A stretch of 63,727 nt of DNA, from contig NZ_NZMB01000010.1 in assembly GCF_002694385.1 (NCBI RefSeq), positions 191,342 to 255,068 on the forward strand. The letters run 5' to 3'. A program made the translations under genes and the position numbers. The notes under the pieces were generated by a model. It was given only the letters and a program-made list of their open reading frames with translations. It had not been told where the DNA came from and did no database searches. Position 1 is the first letter of the stretch. The number at the start of each line of letters is the position of its first letter. The stretch is from Sneathiella sp. GTDB taxonomy: Bacteria; Pseudomonadota; Alphaproteobacteria; Sneathiellales; Sneathiellaceae. Positions 19,584-28,777 of this stretch are shown here, piece after piece.

Positions 19584-20315
19584 TCAGCCAAACAGGGAAT
19601 CAATCTCATCCTGTGATATTTCATGCCCTTCGGGGCGCGGACCGCTGAGTTCGACATCTTCATCAAACTGCGGGACGAATGGAACCACCTCCATATCCTT
19701 GAATTCATCTTCCCCACCCAGAATATCAACCATCTTGGTGATGCGTTCATCAACGAAGCCAAGAGTGGCAACAACCTTTGAAATTCTCTGTCCCGTTACA
19801 TCCTGAAAATTACAGGCTTCATAAATCTGCATGACGGATTTGCTGATCGCTTCAATGCATTCCGTCTCTTCGGGAGACCCGGCGTTAAGCTCAAGGCTTT
19901 CATTCTTGTCCTCGATAATCTCCACCGCTTCCAGAATGGAATTAGTCGCGGCTTCTGTATCGCCAACAACCGCGCCGAGCTGATCGGTGACGGAGTTCAG
20001 CTTCTGCCCATGTCTGGAGGAGTTGAGCGATGCAATTTCCCGCCGCGTTTCATGAATGACATCCGATAGTTCCTGCAATTCCTGATGCAGCCGGGCCAGT
20101 TCCGCAACCGCCTTTGATTCCACGTCATCGACCGGCGATGCAGGACGGGAGCTGTCATCAATCCCGAGCCCGGCCTTGATTTCGACCAGGGCGTCCATAA
20201 TTTCCTTGTATTGCGCGGAGTTGATCGTGGAGACTTCCGATCCAATAGCCTCGTATTCGGCTCCGCCAAGCTTCCGGATTTCCGCCGAGAATAGTTTTTT
20301 CTGCATATTGTCCAC
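19584..20315 (-). CDS. cheZ: CheZ-like CheY-P phosphatase
   Basis: A 243-residue, mostly helical, acidic protein matching the CheZ family, which dephosphorylates CheY-P. The catalytic motif FQDVTGQRI holds D172 and Q176, equivalent to the D-x-x-x-Q pair of CheZ. The long helices at 60-140 fit the four-helix bundle. After a Pro/Asp/Glu-rich linker, the C-terminus ends SQDEIDSLFG, like the CheY-binding peptide of CheZ and also like the N-terminal peptide of FliM. No other chemotaxis gene is nearby. It sits on the opposite strand between thrB and rnhA. Confidence 0.85.
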   Translation of the reverse strand: MDNMQKKLFSAEIRKLGGAEYEAIGSEVSTINSAQYKEIMDALVEIKAGLGIDDSSRPASPVDDVESKAVAELARLHQELQELSDVIHETRREIASLNSSRHGQKLNSVTDQLGAVVGDTEAATNSILEAVEIIEDKNESLELNAGSPEETECIEAISKSVMQIYEACNFQDVTGQRISKVVATLGFVDERITKMVDILGGEDEFKDMEVVPFVPQFDEDVELSGPRPEGHEISQDEIDSLFG

Positions 20316-20381
20316 TCCACTTCATCGCGGGAAAGAGTAAGGGTTCCCGCCTTGACCCTGGAGCAGCATAGGTAAAAGCCG

Positions 20382-20436
20382 CTAATTTTAGGTTAAAGAA
20401 ATACCGCCGCAGGATTTGCCGTCCCCCTTTAACCAT
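20382..20436. promoter_or_regulatory. CtrA-like boxes between cheZ and rnhA
   Basis: CTAA-N7-TTAA at 20382-20396 is one mismatch from the full CtrA box TTAA-N7-TTAA and lies 67 bp upstream of the cheZ start. A half-site TTAACCAT lies at 20429-20436. CtrA controls motility genes in many alphaproteobacteria, so regulation of cheZ is plausible, but there is no direct proof here. Confidence 0.45.
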
Positions 20437-20491
20437 GCTAAGAGCCGAAACGCCGGACCAGTGTCATATATCGCGTATCGGGAGTTCCAGT

Positions 20492-20941
20492 ATGTCGGAA
20501 AATATTGTTGTGATTTATACGGATGGCGCCTGCTCCGGAAATCCCGGTCCGGGAGGATGGGGCGCCCTCCTGCACTATAAAGAGCAGACAAAGGAACTTT
20601 GCGGCGGCGAGATGGAAACCACTAACAACCGCATGGAACTGACCGCCGCAATAAAGGCAATCAGCGCGCTGAAACGCCGTTCCGTGGTGGAGCTTCACAC
20701 CGACAGCACCTATGTCAAGGACGGCATTACCAAATGGATGGAAGGCTGGAAACGCAACGGCTGGAAGACAGCGGCCAAAAAGCCGGTAAAAAATCAGGAT
20801 CTCTGGCTGGCGCTAGATGAGGCGATTTCCCAACATCAGATTCGCTGGAAATGGGTCAAAGGCCATGCGGGCGATCCGGGGAACGAGAAGGCGGATGAGC
20901 TCGCGAACAAGGGGATGGAAAAGTTCAAAAAGAAACGTTGA
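20492..20941 (+). CDS. rnhA: Ribonuclease HI
   Basis: A 149-residue RNase HI that degrades the RNA strand of RNA-DNA hybrids. Catalytic residues are visible as D11 in [12 protein letters not shown]49 in NNRMELTA and D71 in HTDSTYV, followed by [16 protein letters not shown] with the histidine loop and last aspartate. ATG 20492 has GGAG at 20481. The window also holds the type 2 enzyme rnhB. Confidence 0.96.
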   Translation: MSENIVVIYTDGACSGNPGPGGWGALLHYKEQTKELCGGEMETTNNRMELTAAIKAISALKRRSVVELHTDSTYVKDGITKWMEGWKRNGWKTAAKKPVKNQDLWLALDEAISQHQIRWKWVKGHAGDPGNEKADELANKGMEKFKKKR

Positions 20942-20961
20942 GAATTCCCGATAAAGGCAAA

Positions 20962-20984
20962 AGGGGAAAGCATCGCCTTCCCCT
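20962..20984 (-). terminator. Possible terminator of the peroxiredoxin gene
   Basis: AGGGGAA (20962-20968) pairs with TTCCCCT (20978-20984), and the minus strand continues with TTTT. It lies between the convergent rnhA and peroxiredoxin genes. The stem is short. Confidence 0.45.
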
Positions 20985-21014
20985 CACCGCCGTTAGAGCT
21001 CGGAGTGACCTGCG

Positions 21015-21494
21015 TCAGAGCTGCCCGAGCAGCGTATCCGCATCAGACACTTCGAAGCCGCCCGTCTCTTCAAGGTTGAGTTGCTTGACCACGCCATCAT
21101 CTACCAGCATCGAATAACGGCGGGACCGCACGCCAAGCCCCGCGCCCGAGGCATCAAATTCCACGCCCATTGCCTTGGTGAAGGCCGCATCGGGATCAGC
21201 AACCATCTTGATGTGGCCCGCATTGTGATCCTTGCCCCAGGCCGCCATGACAAAAGGATCATTCACCGAAAGGCAAACAATCTCATTGACGCCTTTTGCC
21301 GACAATTTTGCCGAATTATCAACGAACCCCGGCAAATGCTTTGCCGAACAGGTCGGGGTATAGGCCCCGGGAACCGCAAATAACGCGACTTTCTTGCCAC
21401 CGAACAGATCCGCCGTTGACATTTTCGTCGGTCCCTTCTCGGTCATCATCATCAAATCTGCATTCGGAAGTTTGTCACCAACTTTTATCGTCAT
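21015..21494 (-). CDS. Peroxiredoxin (Prx5 type)
   Basis: The 159-residue protein reduces peroxides through the peroxidatic cysteine C49 in VPGAYTPTCSAKHLPGF. The GVEFDASGAGLGVRSRRYSMLVDDG stretch is typical of the Prx5/AhpE-like redoxin subgroup. Three ATGs stand in a row (21500, 21497, 21494); the last is best spaced from GGGAA. It is cytoplasmic, without a signal peptide. Electron donor (glutaredoxin or thioredoxin) cannot be told from the sequence. Confidence 0.93.
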   Translation of the reverse strand: MTIKVGDKLPNADLMMMTEKGPTKMSTADLFGGKKVALFAVPGAYTPTCSAKHLPGFVDNSAKLSAKGVNEIVCLSVNDPFVMAAWGKDHNAGHIKMVADPDAAFTKAMGVEFDASGAGLGVRSRRYSMLVDDGVVKQLNLEETGGFEVSDADTLLGQL

Positions 21495-21596
21495 CATCAT
21501 TTCCCATTTCAAAGTTGCGGCGTATCGCCCCTGATAACCTTAACATATATTGGCAGATGAAAATGAAAAGCTTTTGATATTTAGGGCTGCGGTTTT

Positions 21597-22442
21597 TTAC
21601 TCTACCGCGACTCTTTTTTGCGTGGCGCGCTCCCCGTCAATAATCGTCACCATGAGGTGCTGATCCGCGAGCCGGTCAGCTTTTGACGGCAAATCCGCCC
21701 TCATGAAAAAGCGGGCTTCCTGTCCCGCCGACATAAATTTCCGGGAAATCTCCTCGAAATAGCTGCCCGCCTTGCCCTCAACAATAACCTGCGGCGCGGC
21801 AAGCGGCTGCGTACTCAGAACGATCAGGGTAAACTTCCCCTCCTCCGTCGCCTGCACGGCAACATCCGTAGCGATGGCGCCGACTGCGCCTGCCTCAGCC
21901 GGAACGCGGCGGGCGAAGGTTTCTATCAGGTCCGCCTCGCGGGAGCGTACAGCCGCGCCTGCGGCCAGTGACAACTCCAATTCCTGTTCATAGGGGATGC
22001 AGATCTTTTCGCATAGTCCGAGTTGCAGACGCAGCTTCAGATCGAGCGGTGCGCCTTTTTCTTCGAGAACCACATCTATGGGAAAAACAACTTCGTCTTC
22101 ATATCCCCAGCTGCCGATGCCGTAGGATTCGAAATATTCCGGGACCGGCCAGTGAATATGCGCTGCATCCAGATTGCGTGATCCGCTCCAGTCGAATGTT
22201 GGCGGGATGCCAGCCTCTCCCGGGCTGCGCCAATAGGTTTTCCATCCGGGCGCCAGGCGAATTTGCACACCGATCCGCACCGCCTCCTGTCCCTTTGTTC
22301 CTTCTACGGCGGAAACCAGTTGAAGGTGCGCCTGCTCAAGAACCGGTGGGCCATCGGCTGTCGCAACCAGCGGATTACCGGGCAGGCACACAAAAAATAC
22401 GGAAAAAAACAGGCCGATTGTGGCGATTTGAGGATTTTTCAT
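21597..22442 (-). CDS. DsbD N-terminal-domain-like exported protein
   Basis: A 281-residue protein with a signal peptide (IATIGLFFSVFFVCLPGNPLVATA) and a domain like the N-terminal DsbD-alpha region: APGWKTYWRSPGEAGIPPTFDWSGS, then the cysteine pair in LGLCEKICIPYEQEL. There are no DsbD membrane helices and no C-terminal thioredoxin domain. It would therefore be a free periplasmic thiol protein that relies on a separate electron source. It lies on the minus strand ahead of the peroxiredoxin gene and diverges from the yqgE gene. Confidence 0.83.
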   Translation of the reverse strand: MKNPQIATIGLFFSVFFVCLPGNPLVATADGPPVLEQAHLQLVSAVEGTKGQEAVRIGVQIRLAPGWKTYWRSPGEAGIPPTFDWSGSRNLDAAHIHWPVPEYFESYGIGSWGYEDEVVFPIDVVLEEKGAPLDLKLRLQLGLCEKICIPYEQELELSLAAGAAVRSREADLIETFARRVPAEAGAVGAIATDVAVQATEEGKFTLIVLSTQPLAAPQVIVEGKAGSYFEEISRKFMSAGQEARFFMRADLPSKADRLADQHLMVTIIDGERATQKRVAVE

Positions 22443-22577
22443 TGCCGATGTACTTCCATCTTACAATGGGATTTCAACCGCTTATATAAAAGATTATTAA
22501 GGGTTGGTGTGTCACAATCGCGTCATGAATATCACCACGCTCTGGGCTGCTCTATAACAGATACATATATTCATACT

Positions 22578-23153
22578 ATGACGATACATAAAATCGAAGG
22601 CGGATATCTCGACGGTAAGTTGCTGGTTGCCATGCCAAACATGAGCGATCCGCGATTTCAGAAGGCCGTTATTTTGCTCTGCGCCCATTCGGATACCGGC
22701 GCTATGGGTATCCTGCTCAACCGGTCGCTCGACGCCCTCAGCTTTGATGACCTGCTGGAACAGCTCGATATTCCCAAAACGGATAAGGACAGCCATATCA
22801 ATATCCATTTCGGCGGTCCAGTTGATACCGAACGCGGTTTCGTTGTCCATTCCACGGACATCCTGTATGAAACAACACTCAAAATCGGGCAGGATATGGC
22901 CCTGACCGCCACCGTTGACATGCTGAAAACCATCGCAGGCGGCAGCGGTCCGGAAAGCAGCTTTCTCGCTCTCGGATATTCCGGCTGGGGCCCGGGGCAG
23001 CTTGAACAGGAAATACAGGAAAATGGCTGGCTTGTCGTCGATCCGGATCTTGATATCGTCTTCGGACCGGAACTCGATTTGAAATGGGAAGTCGCCATTC
23101 ACAAACTCGGGATTGACCCTCGTCTGCTTTCAGGTGACGTGGGGCACGCATAG
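22578..23153 (+). CDS. YqgE/AlgH family protein (DUF179)
   Basis: A 191-residue YqgE/AlgH protein starting MTIHKIEGGYLDGKLLVAMPNM. The conserved motifs are SDPRFQKAVILLCAHS, GAMGILLNR, HFGGPVDTERGFVVHS and GYSGWGPGQLEQEI. The fold is known; the function is poorly defined, with AlgH once linked to alginate regulation. Much longer in-frame upstream sequence is not conserved, so ATG 22578 is preferred. Divergent from the DsbD-like gene with 135 bp between. Confidence 0.93.
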   Translation: MTIHKIEGGYLDGKLLVAMPNMSDPRFQKAVILLCAHSDTGAMGILLNRSLDALSFDDLLEQLDIPKTDKDSHINIHFGGPVDTERGFVVHSTDILYETTLKIGQDMALTATVDMLKTIAGGSGPESSFLALGYSGWGPGQLEQEIQENGWLVVDPDLDIVFGPELDLKWEVAIHKLGIDPRLLSGDVGHA

Positions 23154-23163
23154 GCAGACCGTC

Positions 23164-23751
23164 CTAACGCGGGGCAACAGGGTCTTTGTCCAGCAGCGCA
23201 TAAAGCAGATGGTCGTGCCAGACGCCGTTGATGCACAGATATTCCCGCGCCCGCCCCTCCCGGGAAAAACCTACTTTTTCAAGCAGCTTCGAACTTGGAA
23301 TATTGGATGGCAGGCAGGCCGCCTCGATCCGGCGTAAACTGAATTCATAAAACAGGAAAGGCATCAGGCCGCACAGCGCCTCAAACATATATCCTTTGCG
23401 GGCATGCGGTGCCCCCGTCCAATAGCCGATGGTGCCGGTCTGGGCAACGCCGCGGCGGATATTGCCAAGCGTGATACCGCCGACAAGATCGTCGCTATCG
23501 CGGCGGAAGAGAAAAAAGCCTTGCCCCTGATCGTCTCTCACATCCCTTGAAATCCGGCGGAGCCGGGCGCGGAAACTTGCTTTCGACAGGGAATCCGGAC
23601 CCCATAACGGCTCCCACGGGACAAGGAAAGAACGACTTTCCCTCCGCAATTCCGCCCATTGCTCCCAGTCTGACATTTTCGGGGGCCGCAGGATGAGACG
23701 TTCGGTTATCACCTGCGGCGCGCGTCCCATCAGTGACAACTTTTCAAGCAT
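23164..23751 (-). CDS. GNAT acetyltransferase, RimJ/RimL type
   Basis: A 195-residue N-acetyltransferase with the ITERLILRPPKMSDWEQWAELRRES opening typical of RimJ/RimL-like enzymes that acetylate protein N-termini. The acetyl-CoA-binding region is TIGYWTGAPHARKGYMFEAL and the C-terminal signature RRIEAACLPSNIPSSKLLEKVGF follows. It is the last gene of the long minus-strand run, 23 bp after the M16 peptidase. The substrate is not known; RimJ-like ribosomal protein modification is a guess from the family. Confidence 0.88.
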   Translation of the reverse strand: MLEKLSLMGRAPQVITERLILRPPKMSDWEQWAELRRESRSFLVPWEPLWGPDSLSKASFRARLRRISRDVRDDQGQGFFLFRRDSDDLVGGITLGNIRRGVAQTGTIGYWTGAPHARKGYMFEALCGLMPFLFYEFSLRRIEAACLPSNIPSSKLLEKVGFSREGRAREYLCINGVWHDHLLYALLDKDPVAPR

Positions 23752-23774
23752 CCCCCCGCCCCCGTCATTCGGAC

Positions 23775-25034
23775 CTAGTTGAATCTGGCGGCAATCCGCT
23801 CATAGGGATCAAGGTTTTTGAGCGGTCCCAAAGCGGCAATCGTCGGCGTTACACCATAAAACAGCCTGCCCGCCAGATTTTTTACCTCCTCCAGGCTGAC
23901 CGCATCAATGCTTTCAGTAATTTCCGCGGCGGGCAACACCCGGCCATAGATTTGCAACTGACGGGCATGCACTTCGGCCCGCGCCGCCGGCCCTTCCATG
24001 CCCATCAGCAGGGACGCTTTCAATTGCGCCTTCGCACGTTCGACCTCCGACGTCGATAGATCATCGCTGACCCGTCGCAATTCATCCGTCAGGACATGGC
24101 TGAGCTCATTGATGTGCTCTTCGCCTGTTCCGGCATAGACCGTGAACGTGCCCGAATCCATGAAGGAGGAGGCAAAGCTGAAAACCGAATAACACAGCCC
24201 GCGTCGCTCCCTGATTTCCTGGAAAAGTCGCGAGGACATTCCCCCGCCCAGCAGACCGGACAGAATTTGCAGCGCGTAATAGTCATCATCCATATAGGAC
24301 GCGCCCGGTACGGAAAGCGCATAATGCACCTGTTCCAGCTTCCTCGCTTCCCGATAGTCGCCGCCCCGGTAAACGGCGGGCTCCATTTCATATCCCCCGC
24401 TCGCGGAAAGATCTCCAAAGGCCTCCTCCGCCAGCCGGACGAGGGCATCATGATCCACCGCCCCTGATGCGCTCAACACCATGCCGGGGGCCAGATAATG
24501 CCGGTTCATGTAATCGGCGATCATCCCTCTCTCAAATCCGCGCACCTGCGAAACCGTCCCCAGGATGGAACGGCCGATCGGTTGATCGGGATAGGAGGTT
24601 TCCTGAAGATAATCGAAAATGATATCATCCGGTGTGTCGAACGTTTGACCGATTTCCTGAACTATCACTTCTTTTTCACGAGCGATTTCCTGCTCGTCAA
24701 ACACGGAATGTTGCAGTATATCGCTGAGGATATCAACGGCGAGGGGCACGTCATCTTTAAGCACCCGCGCATAATAGGCGGTCTGATCCCGACTGGTATA
24801 GGCATTGAGATGCCCGCCAACCGACTCAATTACCTCGGCAATCTGCAGGGCCGAACGTTTCGACGTGCCCTTGAACGCCATATGTTCCAGCACGTGGGAA
24901 ATACCGTTTTCCGCCGCCGTTTCATGTCGCGCGCCGGTATCGACCCAGACTCCCACGGCTGAGGTTTCAAGACCCGGCATCGGATCCGAGATCACCCGTA
25001 AACCATTCTTCAACGTGGTGACTTTAACATCCAT
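23775..25034 (-). CDS. M16 family zinc peptidase (processing-peptidase-like)
   Basis: A 419-residue cytoplasmic M16 metallopeptidase with the inverted zinc motif H47-V-L-E50-H51 in ISHVLEHMAFKGT, close to mitochondrial processing peptidase beta and bacterial YmxG/PqqL-like proteins. The downstream glutamate region (AREKEVIVQEI) is present. ATG 25034 is preferred because GAGGTG stands nine bases upstream; a GTG at 25046 is the other option. No signal peptide. It starts 13 bp after thrC, a pairing seen in many alphaproteobacteria. Confidence 0.94.
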   Translation of the reverse strand: MDVKVTTLKNGLRVISDPMPGLETSAVGVWVDTGARHETAAENGISHVLEHMAFKGTSKRSALQIAEVIESVGGHLNAYTSRDQTAYYARVLKDDVPLAVDILSDILQHSVFDEQEIAREKEVIVQEIGQTFDTPDDIIFDYLQETSYPDQPIGRSILGTVSQVRGFERGMIADYMNRHYLAPGMVLSASGAVDHDALVRLAEEAFGDLSASGGYEMEPAVYRGGDYREARKLEQVHYALSVPGASYMDDDYYALQILSGLLGGGMSSRLFQEIRERRGLCYSVFSFASSFMDSGTFTVYAGTGEEHINELSHVLTDELRRVSDDLSTSEVERAKAQLKASLLMGMEGPAARAEVHARQLQIYGRVLPAAEITESIDAVSLEEVKNLAGRLFYGVTPTIAALGPLKNLDPYERIAARFN

Positions 25035-25047
25035 CAATTCATTCACC

Positions 25048-26448
25048 TCAATGCGGCGCCAAAATACGCGCCCGTTCCCTTATATAGGATTTTACCGTTT
25101 CAATATCATTAGGCAATTGCGCAAACCGCTCCTCGCGCGCGAAAAGGTCAGACATATGTTTAGGCAGGGCGGGGCGTTCACCCGTCGCCTTTTCCACCGC
25201 GTCCGGAAATTTCGCCGGATGCGCCGTTGACAGGGTAACCAGCGGGATATGGCTGTCTTTACGGCAGTTTTGGCCCGCGAACAGACCAACCGCAGTATGC
25301 GGATCGACCAATGTCCCCGTCTCCTCGAAAGTTCGGCGAATGGTTTCAATCGTCTCCGCTTCCCCGCACTTTCCGGCAGCGAAGAGACTATCATTCAGAC
25401 GCAGCCGATCAATGACGAACCCGCCATCGCTGTCCAGTCGGGCCATCAACTCCGAGACTGCCGCCCCGTCACGACCATATAGATCGGCAAGGTAACGCTC
25501 AAAATTGCTGGAGACCTGGATATCCATGCTCGGGCTGATGGTGGGATCCACACCCGCCTTGCGGTATTCGCCGCTGTTGAAGAAACGGGACAGGATATCG
25601 TTGCGATTTGTGGCGACGATAAGCTGCTCGACCGGCAGCCCCATTCGGCTGGCGGCATAGCCTGCATAGACATCGCCGAAATTGCCACTCGGCACCGAGA
25701 AGGAAACAGGCCGGGCCGGGCCACCAAGACTGACCGCCGCCGTGAAATAATAGACGATCTGCGCCATCACCCGCGCCCAGTTGATGGAATTAACGGCGGA
25801 GACGGCAAGGCTGTCGCGGAAGTCGTGATCGTTGAACATGGCCTTGACCATGGCCTGACAATCATCAAAATCCCCCTCCACGGCGATATTATGGACATTC
25901 GCATCCAGCACGGTGGTCATCTGCCGCCGCTGCACTTCGGACACGCGCCCCTTCGGATGCAGAATGAAGATATCCACCGCTTCTCGGCCGCGGCAGGCTT
26001 CAATCGCGGCAGACCCTGTATCGCCAGAGGTCGCGCCAATAATGGTCACGCGCTTTCCCTGCCGGGCCAGCAGATGGTCATAAAGCAGGCCGAGAAGCTG
26101 AAGCGCCACATCCTTGAAGGCGAGCGTCGGGCCGTGATACAGCTCCATCAGGAAGTCATTTGCGCCCATCTGCCGGATCGGCACCACCGCCTCGTGGGAG
26201 AAGGCGGTATAGGCCTTCTCGGTCATGGCGTGGAAGTCCGCCGCCTCTATGCTGTCCCCGAGGAACGGTTGCAACAGAAACGCCGCCGCTTCTGCATAGC
26301 GCATTCCGGCAAGGGATTGGATATCGTCATGCGAAAACTGCGGCCAGCTTTCCGGCAGGTAAAGGCCGCCATCGCGCGCGAGACCCGTCAGGACCACTTC
26401 TTCAAAATTCAGTACCGGCGCTTTGCCGCGCGTGCTGATATAACGCAC
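25048..26448 (-). CDS. thrC: Threonine synthase
   Basis: ThrC converts O-phosphohomoserine to threonine with pyridoxal phosphate. The 466-residue protein starts MRYISTRGKAPVLNFEEVVL and binds PLP through K112 in HGPTLAFKDVALQ. The phosphate-binding IIGATSGDTGSAAIEA and SVPSGNFGDVYAGYAA motifs are clear. It completes the pathway with ThrB encoded at 18.6 kb. It follows the M32 peptidase gene's far side in a minus-strand run and is coupled to the M16 gene. Confidence 0.97.
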   Translation of the reverse strand: MRYISTRGKAPVLNFEEVVLTGLARDGGLYLPESWPQFSHDDIQSLAGMRYAEAAAFLLQPFLGDSIEAADFHAMTEKAYTAFSHEAVVPIRQMGANDFLMELYHGPTLAFKDVALQLLGLLYDHLLARQGKRVTIIGATSGDTGSAAIEACRGREAVDIFILHPKGRVSEVQRRQMTTVLDANVHNIAVEGDFDDCQAMVKAMFNDHDFRDSLAVSAVNSINWARVMAQIVYYFTAAVSLGGPARPVSFSVPSGNFGDVYAGYAASRMGLPVEQLIVATNRNDILSRFFNSGEYRKAGVDPTISPSMDIQVSSNFERYLADLYGRDGAAVSELMARLDSDGGFVIDRLRLNDSLFAAGKCGEAETIETIRRTFEETGTLVDPHTAVGLFAGQNCRKDSHIPLVTLSTAHPAKFPDAVEKATGERPALPKHMSDLFAREERFAQLPNDIETVKSYIRERARILAPH

Positions 26449-26558
26449 TGTCTAACTCCTTACACGGAACAAAAGGCGGCTGAGAGTAACCATATGCCGC
26501 CGCATCACGCAAGGGGGGATATCTCCAAAAGGCGTGCAAACTCCCGGCTATTAACGCC

Positions 26559-28067
26559 CTAAAGATACCGTTCCTGCAAATGCGCCTTGAATGCGGCAGC
26601 GGTGAGCGGTGCGCCCGTCGCCGACTTCAGGATATCATCCGTCGAGCGAGAACTGCCAAGCGCATGGACATTGTCACGCAGCCATTGCAGCAGGGGGGCA
26701 AACTCTCCTTTTTGCACCTGCGCTTTCAGAGCCGGGATAGTCTCCTTCGCCGCCTGGAATATCTGCGCCGCCGCCATAGCGCCGAGGGTATAGGTCGGGA
26801 AATAGCCGATCGCCCCGCCCGGCCAGTGAATATCCTGCAAACAGCCAAGCCGGTCATTGGGCGGCGTGATGCCAAGAGCCTTGCGCATCCCATTGTTCCA
26901 GGCCGCCGGAAGATCGGCGACGGGCAGGTCACCGGACAGCAGCGCCGTTTCCAGTTGATAGCGCAGGATGACATGCAACGGATAGGTGACCTCATCCGCA
27001 TCGACCCGGATAAAGCCCGGCGCCACCTGCTGATAGAGGCGCAGGATATTGTCCATCTCCCACGCCGGCCCCGATCCGTTAAAGGCCGCCCTGATCCGCG
27101 GCAGCGCATAGACCATGAAGTCCGCACTGCGGGAAAGCTGCATCTCAATCAGCAGCGACTGGCTTTCATGCAACGCCATACCGCGCGCCAGCCCGACAGG
27201 CTGGGACCGCCAGGCTTTCGGCAGGCCCTGCTCGTAAAGGGCATGGCCGGTTTCATGCAGGGTCCCCATCAGGCTCTGCGTGAAATCATCCGCTTCATAG
27301 CGGGTGGTCAGCCGGACGTCATCAGGGACACCCCCCGTAAAAGGATGATGGCTGATATCAAGGCGTCCGTGATCAAAATTGAAACCCAGGGCCGTCATGA
27401 ATTCAAGACCGAGGCTTCGCTGCACGGCTTCATCAAACGGGCCATCGGGCCGCAGACCCATGCCATAGCTTTTTTGCCTGTCCAGCACCGCCGCCAGAAA
27501 ATCCGGGAGGAATCCTTCCAGATCGGCAAACAGCGGATCAATCATGGCCTGACGGCAGCCCGGTTCATACTCATCCAGCAAGGCATCATAGGGCGACAGA
27601 TCAAATGCCGCTGACTTGGCGGCGGCAATCCGCTGCGTCAGTAAAACCACTTCCTCCAGATGCGGGCGAAGCGTGGCAAAATCATTATCCAGCCGGGCCG
27701 TGCGCCAAACCATTTCGCATCGCGACGTCGACCGCGAATGGGCTTCCACCAGATCCGGGTCCACTGCCGTCGCATGGCGCCAGCGATGGCGCATTTCCCT
27801 GAGATTGGAGCGCTGCCACTCGTCAAGGCTTGCGGTTGCGTCTTCCGCTTCCGTCAACAGATCCGCAATCTCTGGCCGGGTCAATGTTTCATGTGAAACA
27901 AGGCTGAGGGCGGCGAGCTGTTCGGCGCGCGCATCGGCGCCGCCCGTCGGCATCATCGCCGCACTGTCCCAATGCAGCATGGCCGCCGCCCCCGAAAGGG
28001 CCGAGAGCCGCGCAAATTTCTGCTCAAGCTGTTGATAGGCCGTAATTGGCTCAGGCATTTTTCTCAT
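26559..28067 (-). CDS. M32 family carboxypeptidase (Taq type)
   Basis: A 502-residue cytosolic zinc metallocarboxypeptidase. The HExxH motif is H271-E272-x-x-H275 in GTLHETGHALYEQ. Conserved M32 motifs LHWD near the N-terminus, DEYEPG, HPFTGG, DDVRLTTRY and HESQSL-type GMALHESQSLLIE are present. It overlaps the SURF1 gene: ATG 28067 or 28058 both lie within or at the end of SURF1, so the two are translationally linked. Its role is general peptide degradation; its place behind the cox genes is not functionally explained. Confidence 0.93.
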   Translation of the reverse strand: MRKMPEPITAYQQLEQKFARLSALSGAAAMLHWDSAAMMPTGGADARAEQLAALSLVSHETLTRPEIADLLTEAEDATASLDEWQRSNLREMRHRWRHATAVDPDLVEAHSRSTSRCEMVWRTARLDNDFATLRPHLEEVVLLTQRIAAAKSAAFDLSPYDALLDEYEPGCRQAMIDPLFADLEGFLPDFLAAVLDRQKSYGMGLRPDGPFDEAVQRSLGLEFMTALGFNFDHGRLDISHHPFTGGVPDDVRLTTRYEADDFTQSLMGTLHETGHALYEQGLPKAWRSQPVGLARGMALHESQSLLIEMQLSRSADFMVYALPRIRAAFNGSGPAWEMDNILRLYQQVAPGFIRVDADEVTYPLHVILRYQLETALLSGDLPVADLPAAWNNGMRKALGITPPNDRLGCLQDIHWPGGAIGYFPTYTLGAMAAAQIFQAAKETIPALKAQVQKGEFAPLLQWLRDNVHALGSSRSTDDILKSATGAPLTAAAFKAHLQERYL

Positions 28068-28776
28068 TCAGCGCCCGGCCGCGTTTCAGACCATAGAGCA
28101 GATAGATAATCACCATCGCCCCCGCCAGCCCCAGCCATGTGAAGGCATATTGAATATGGTTATTGGGCAGCGTGATGCGTGTCTGCCCGCCAATCGGCAG
28201 ACCGCCCGGCACATTCGCCTTATCAAGCTCGACAAACACCGGCTCAACCGGAACCCCGAGATGTTCCGCCATCTCGTCAAGCTCCCCATACAGCCAGACA
28301 TTATCTTCCCAGTTGTTATCCGGCATGAAAGACCAGGCCTTGCTCCAGGGTTTACGGACAATGCCGGTGACCGTGACCAGACCTTCAATCTGCCCTTCGG
28401 GGCGTGTGGCAGGCTCCTTGTTTGCCTCCGGCACCCAGCCGCGATTGACGAGAACAAGATCCCCTTCAACTGTGCGACGGAAGGGCGTGATAATCTGAAA
28501 TCCCGCCCGTCCCTTGTCCGCATGGGCGAACAGGTGAATTTCCTTATCATGCTCAAATTCGCCGGTCAGGCGGACCCGTCGATATTGCCATTCTTTGGGA
28601 TCAATATTTCCAGGAGGAAGCGTAACCGGAGCCTCCGCCAGCTGGCTGTTGATCGTGGCGACCAGATCGGTTTTCCAGTCATACCGGTTAATCTGCCACA
28701 CCGTCAGCGCCAGCAGGATAAGAACGCATGGAATTGTCACCAGCGTCGGCACAAGCCCGGGGGAAAAATTTTTCAT
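28051..28776 (-). CDS. SURF1 family cytochrome oxidase assembly protein
   Basis: A 241-residue inner-membrane protein with a helix at each end (TLVTIPCVLILLALTVWQI and FTWLGLAGAMVIIYLLYGL) enclosing a periplasmic domain with RRVRLTGEF and VNRGWVP, the SURF1 hallmarks. SURF1 assists haem a insertion into CtaD. ATG 28776 lies one base after the DUF983 stop; the TTG at 28791 is less likely. It is part of the cox operon. Confidence 0.94.
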   Translation of the reverse strand: MKNFSPGLVPTLVTIPCVLILLALTVWQINRYDWKTDLVATINSQLAEAPVTLPPGNIDPKEWQYRRVRLTGEFEHDKEIHLFAHADKGRAGFQIITPFRRTVEGDLVLVNRGWVPEANKEPATRPEGQIEGLVTVTGIVRKPWSKAWSFMPDNNWEDNVWLYGELDEMAEHLGVPVEPVFVELDKANVPGGLPIGGQTRITLPNNHIQYAFTWLGLAGAMVIIYLLYGLKRGRALNEKNA

Positions 28777-28777
28777 A

